DNA from: Rotaria sordida
Lineage: Eukaryota > Rotifera > Eurotatoria > Philodinida > Philodinidae
NCBI GenBank assembly: GCA_905250125.1
Contig: CAJNOL010000744.1
Location: 1 to 64,000 of the forward strand
Direction of reading: 5' to 3'
Length of the DNA stretch: 64,000 bases
A model generated the notes under the pieces. It was not told the origin of the DNA. It saw only the letters and a program-made list of their open reading frames with translations, and made no database searches. Position 1 is the first letter of the stretch, and each line of letters begins with the position of its first letter. The position numbers and the translations under genes are program-made. Of this stretch, positions 61,231 through 64,000 are shown piece after piece.

Positions 61231-62411
61231 ATTGGTACCAGAGATGCGCGGTCCACGGGGTTCACCCCGCGGGGCCACGGGCGGGCGGGGAAGAAAAATT
61301 TAATTAAACGCGGGATTAACGGGGCGCGGGTATTTTCCGGCACACGGGCGGGCGGGGCGGGTAATAATTTTTTTAAATGACACGGGTCTCAGGCGGAGCG
61401 GGTATGAAATACACGGGTTCGGGCGGGTAAACATTTTTTTTCGGGTGTGATGAAAGATCGTCAAAACTTATCACGGGATGTCCTTAGCAGGGTTTTTAAC
61501 AGAAATCTAAAATAAAGTACATTTAGATACTTTGTTTCTATTGGTGAAGTGCTAGGCGGTACTTTGTTTTAAACAACAAAGTATCCAAAGTACCAAACGA
61601 AAGAAATGTTAAGAAAAACAAAGAAAAAAAATACTACTGACCTTTATTAGTTGATAATATGTTTCTGTACAAAAAACAATATACAAAAAAGTTGTAGATA
61701 AAGATAAAAATACACATATTCATCTGACTAAGTTAAATAAACACTTCTCTGAATTAACCTTTACTATTGTATATACAACAAAATAAAAAATAAAATAAAA
61801 TATAAATTATAATAAATATAAATGATGTACAACAATTGAATGAATAAATATAAATTAAAGAAGAGCCAAAGCTAAATATCAAATAAGAACAAGTAAAGTT
61901 ATGTATAAAAACAAGGTTCAATTCAATATCTAGAAAAAGAAAAGAAATTTCAATGATACATTCGGTCAAATTAAAAAAAAGCTTCTTAGCTCCATCTATA
62001 AATATAAGAGAATATGTAAACAAAAAGAAAAAGAGCAATTTTTAAACAATGGCGAACAAATGAGCAAAGTGCTTTTTTATTTTACAAAATACTATCCAGG
62101 TATTTTGTTTTTTCGAGCAAAGTGCAAAACATGGCACTTTTTCAAAATCGTAAGTACCTCGGGTACTTTGCTTTTGCTTGTGGTACTTAATATTAAAAAC
62201 ACTGGTCCTTAGTATAGGTATGTAGTACAAAGTACATATTGATTGGTTCATTACTTTCATCCTATTATGTACAAGATTGTCTACCATTTGTTTGTTTCTT
62301 TCTTTATCGTCTGTCATACGCAACTTCTACTATCAATTTATATTAAGTGAATAACTGGACTAAAACTTATTTTATATTTAGAATTATCGTTTGAATTTTT
62401 TTGTGAATTAC

Positions 62412-63306
62412 TACTTAGGTCTGACCAAAAGTTCTGACAACATTATATAAAAATATAAAGATAAGGAGATATCTTTAATTTTATTTTATCAAATTTTGAG
62501 GACAGTTGCCATGATTATTTATACCAAGTTTGATCCTTTCCAATGATTAGTTAAAAGTTTTTTGAAGTTTTTTCGAAAAAATTTTAGGTATCATGGATAC
62601 CGCATGAGCTAATCATATTTCATTTATTGTGAAAAGTTAGCAAAATCTTGTTCGATCATATCTGTTGCATTCTAGTACTACTAGTGATGAGATATAGATT
62701 TATTTTAGATAGGTTAGTCATAAGTTATCCGATGCTGGCTGGCTTATTGAAGATGAATCGTCAAAGACTATTGTTCATGAATAAAGATTTTAGAAAATGC
62801 TTTGTTTGGTATATTTTTTAAATCAAATACTCCTGAATGTAGATAAAGGCAAGACTGTAAGTCACAAGTATTAGGCTGAACGCTCTCCAAAACATTTTAT
62901 TAATCAAATATGGAAACAAACAGAGACATCAGGTTCATAATGTACAAAATTGCTTGACGGTCATCGTTGACTTCATACTCATCTAATGTTATTAATTGCA
63001 TGACAGAAGAAGGCTTCAATATAATATCATATCTATCATATTCGCCAGGCCTGATACTATGTAACTTTTCGCTAACTAATTCTATTAAATGTAGTTTAAC
63101 TGATTAAATAAATGAAACATGATAAGCTCGTGCGATATCTAAAACTTTTTTCGAAAAAAACTTTTAACAAATTGTTGGAAAGGTTCGAACTTGGTATAAA
63201 TAATCATGGCAACTGTCCTCAATATTTGATAAAATAAAATTAAAGCTGCCTACTTACCTTTATATTTTTATATAATGTTGCCAGAACTTTTGGTCAGACC
63301 TAAGTA
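62412..63306. mobile_element. Nested Tc1/mariner-like element, 891 bp
   Basis: The element 62414-63304 is bounded by CTTAGGTCTGACCAAAAG and its reverse complement, flanked on both sides by TA (62412-62413 and 63305-63306). Each inverted arm is about 200 bp and well conserved, including 'gaggacagttgccatgat'. The middle (about 62640-63090) is non-palindromic and has no recognisable transposase. Confidence 0.8.
62900..63100 (-). other. Open frame inside the nested element
   Basis: After a possible CAG acceptor, an ATG-less 66-codon frame on the minus strand reads, for example, 'RPGEYDRYDIILKPSSVMQL' and 'ITLDEYEVNDDRQAILYIMN', then stops. The amino-acid make-up looks protein-like. I do not recognise it; it may be a captured exon or transposase scrap. 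Confidence 0.25.
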
Positions 63307-63829
63307 TCATCGATTTACATGATTTATCGCCTGATGAATCACTTAATAGGAGAGCTTCGTCGAATACTGATCGTTCATCTACAATTATTTCTTCATCTCT
63401 CAGTCATTGCTCATCGAGTAATATTAAATGTAATTCGTCAAATATAAAAATATTTTTAAGAGAACAACCACAAAAATACGTGCTTGTCGACAATCACAAA
63501 GTGAATCATTCAAAACCATCTCATATAGACTTGAGTTTTGTTTTTGTAAAAAATGATTTTTCATAAAAGGAATGCATCATTAAAAATAAAGTATCTTACA
63601 CGGGGACGGGTCGGGGCCCGTCACAAAAATGGCGGGTCGGGCGGGCTGGTCCAAGAAGCTGCCTGTGCGGGGTACGGGCGGAGCGGGTATAGATTTGCCG
63701 GGGTACAGGCGGAGCGGGGATTCTCAAAAAGAATAACCACGGGGTTCGGACGGAACGGGTTTGTGAATTTTACGGAGCGGGCCCCGCGGGGGATGGAAAA
63801 TCAATGCCCCGCACATCTCTGATTGGTAC

Positions 63830-64000
63830 TGTCTTTTTGAAAATTTACTCACAAACATTCAGATTATGCGATAGAATTTTTTAGACAACAATACAAAGCA
63901 CAATGCGACAGACAATTGGTAATTATTATACACTGTTTATGTTCATTGATAACCATTATTTTATGAGAATATTATGAAATCTTGTACGGTTTTTGAAAAT
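63830..64000. other. Window end, no feature
   Basis: Ordinary AT-rich sequence beyond the hAT-like element. Confidence 0.4.

Larger units (their letters stand above)
61231..63829. mobile_element. hAT-like transposon, 2.58 kb, with 8-bp target duplication
   Basis: The element 61239-63821 starts CAGAGATGCGCGG and ends CCCCGCACATCTCTG, an inverted pair. ATTGGTAC stands on both sides (61231-61238 and 63822-63829), an 8-bp duplication typical of hAT elements. About 200 bp at each end is strikingly GC-rich with many 'gggcggg'/'gcgggta' motifs, unlike anything else in the window. No full transposase is present. An open stretch at about 63307-63565 (plus) reads 'LHDLSPDESLNRRASSN' and may be a transposase remnant or a host-derived piece. 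The element is non-autonomous and has itself been hit by a nested element. Confidence 0.85.

Noticed and set aside
63553..63822. 89-codon plus ORF rich in Gly/Arg.
   Set aside because: It is a by-product of the GC-rich terminal repeat of the hAT-like element.

Overview
The window is eukaryotic nuclear DNA, very AT-rich, with compact GT-AG introns mostly of 50-75 bp. It most resembles a bdelloid rotifer genome (Rotaria/Adineta type). That identification is an inference from three things: an intronless F-box gene of bdelloid style, a run of one-exon-per-repeat LRRs with the 'GAQHLADAL' signature, and palindromic gene copies together with many short inverted-repeat elements. No rRNA, tRNA or CRISPR was seen.

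Layout. (1) 1-8.4 kb: mostly non-coding, with a fold-back element (3.16-4.14 kb), a small palindromic gene relic (2.4-2.8 kb), and two very small three-exon genes (5428-5656 and 8130-8371). The two small genes share exon lengths, intron phases and a TATA-containing promoter block. (2) 8.8-15.3 kb, minus strand: one 15-exon gene that I reconstructed through phase-compatible splice sites. It predicts about 1191 residues: an N-terminal intermediate-filament-like rod, a Ser/Thr-rich middle and a C-terminal EF-hand region. Its 1.67-kb intron holds a hairpin transposon. (3) 17.25-18.06 kb: a long inverted repeat of about 0.8 kb. (4) 21.5-23.7 kb: a divergent pair, a UBE2L3-like E2 enzyme (minus) and a neuroguidin/Sas10-family ribosome-biogenesis gene (plus). 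(5) 26.2-60.5 kb, minus strand: a small membrane-protein gene and five further UBE2L3-like E2 genes with the same two introns, lying in duplicated units that also carry a decaying terminal exon of an unidentified gene.

(6) The E2 array is interrupted at about 34.2-50.4 kb by a block of different character. This block holds an inverted duplicate of a small basic ORF, an F-box gene, a TIR element and the 3' part of an LRR gene. (7) A 714-bp piggyBac-like element sits in one duplicated unit, and a paralogous unit shows its empty TTAA site. (8) 61.24-63.82 kb: a hAT-like element with an 8-bp target duplication and GC-rich ends, carrying a nested 891-bp Tc1/mariner-like element flanked by TA.

Functionally, the recognisable genes concern ubiquitin-type conjugation (six E2s and one F-box protein, which have no demonstrated link to each other), rRNA processing (NGDN) and the cytoskeleton (the rod/EF-hand protein). 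The most novel-looking items are the pair of tiny promoter-matched genes, the rod/EF-hand fusion, and the E2 cluster whose active-site neighbours differ between copies.
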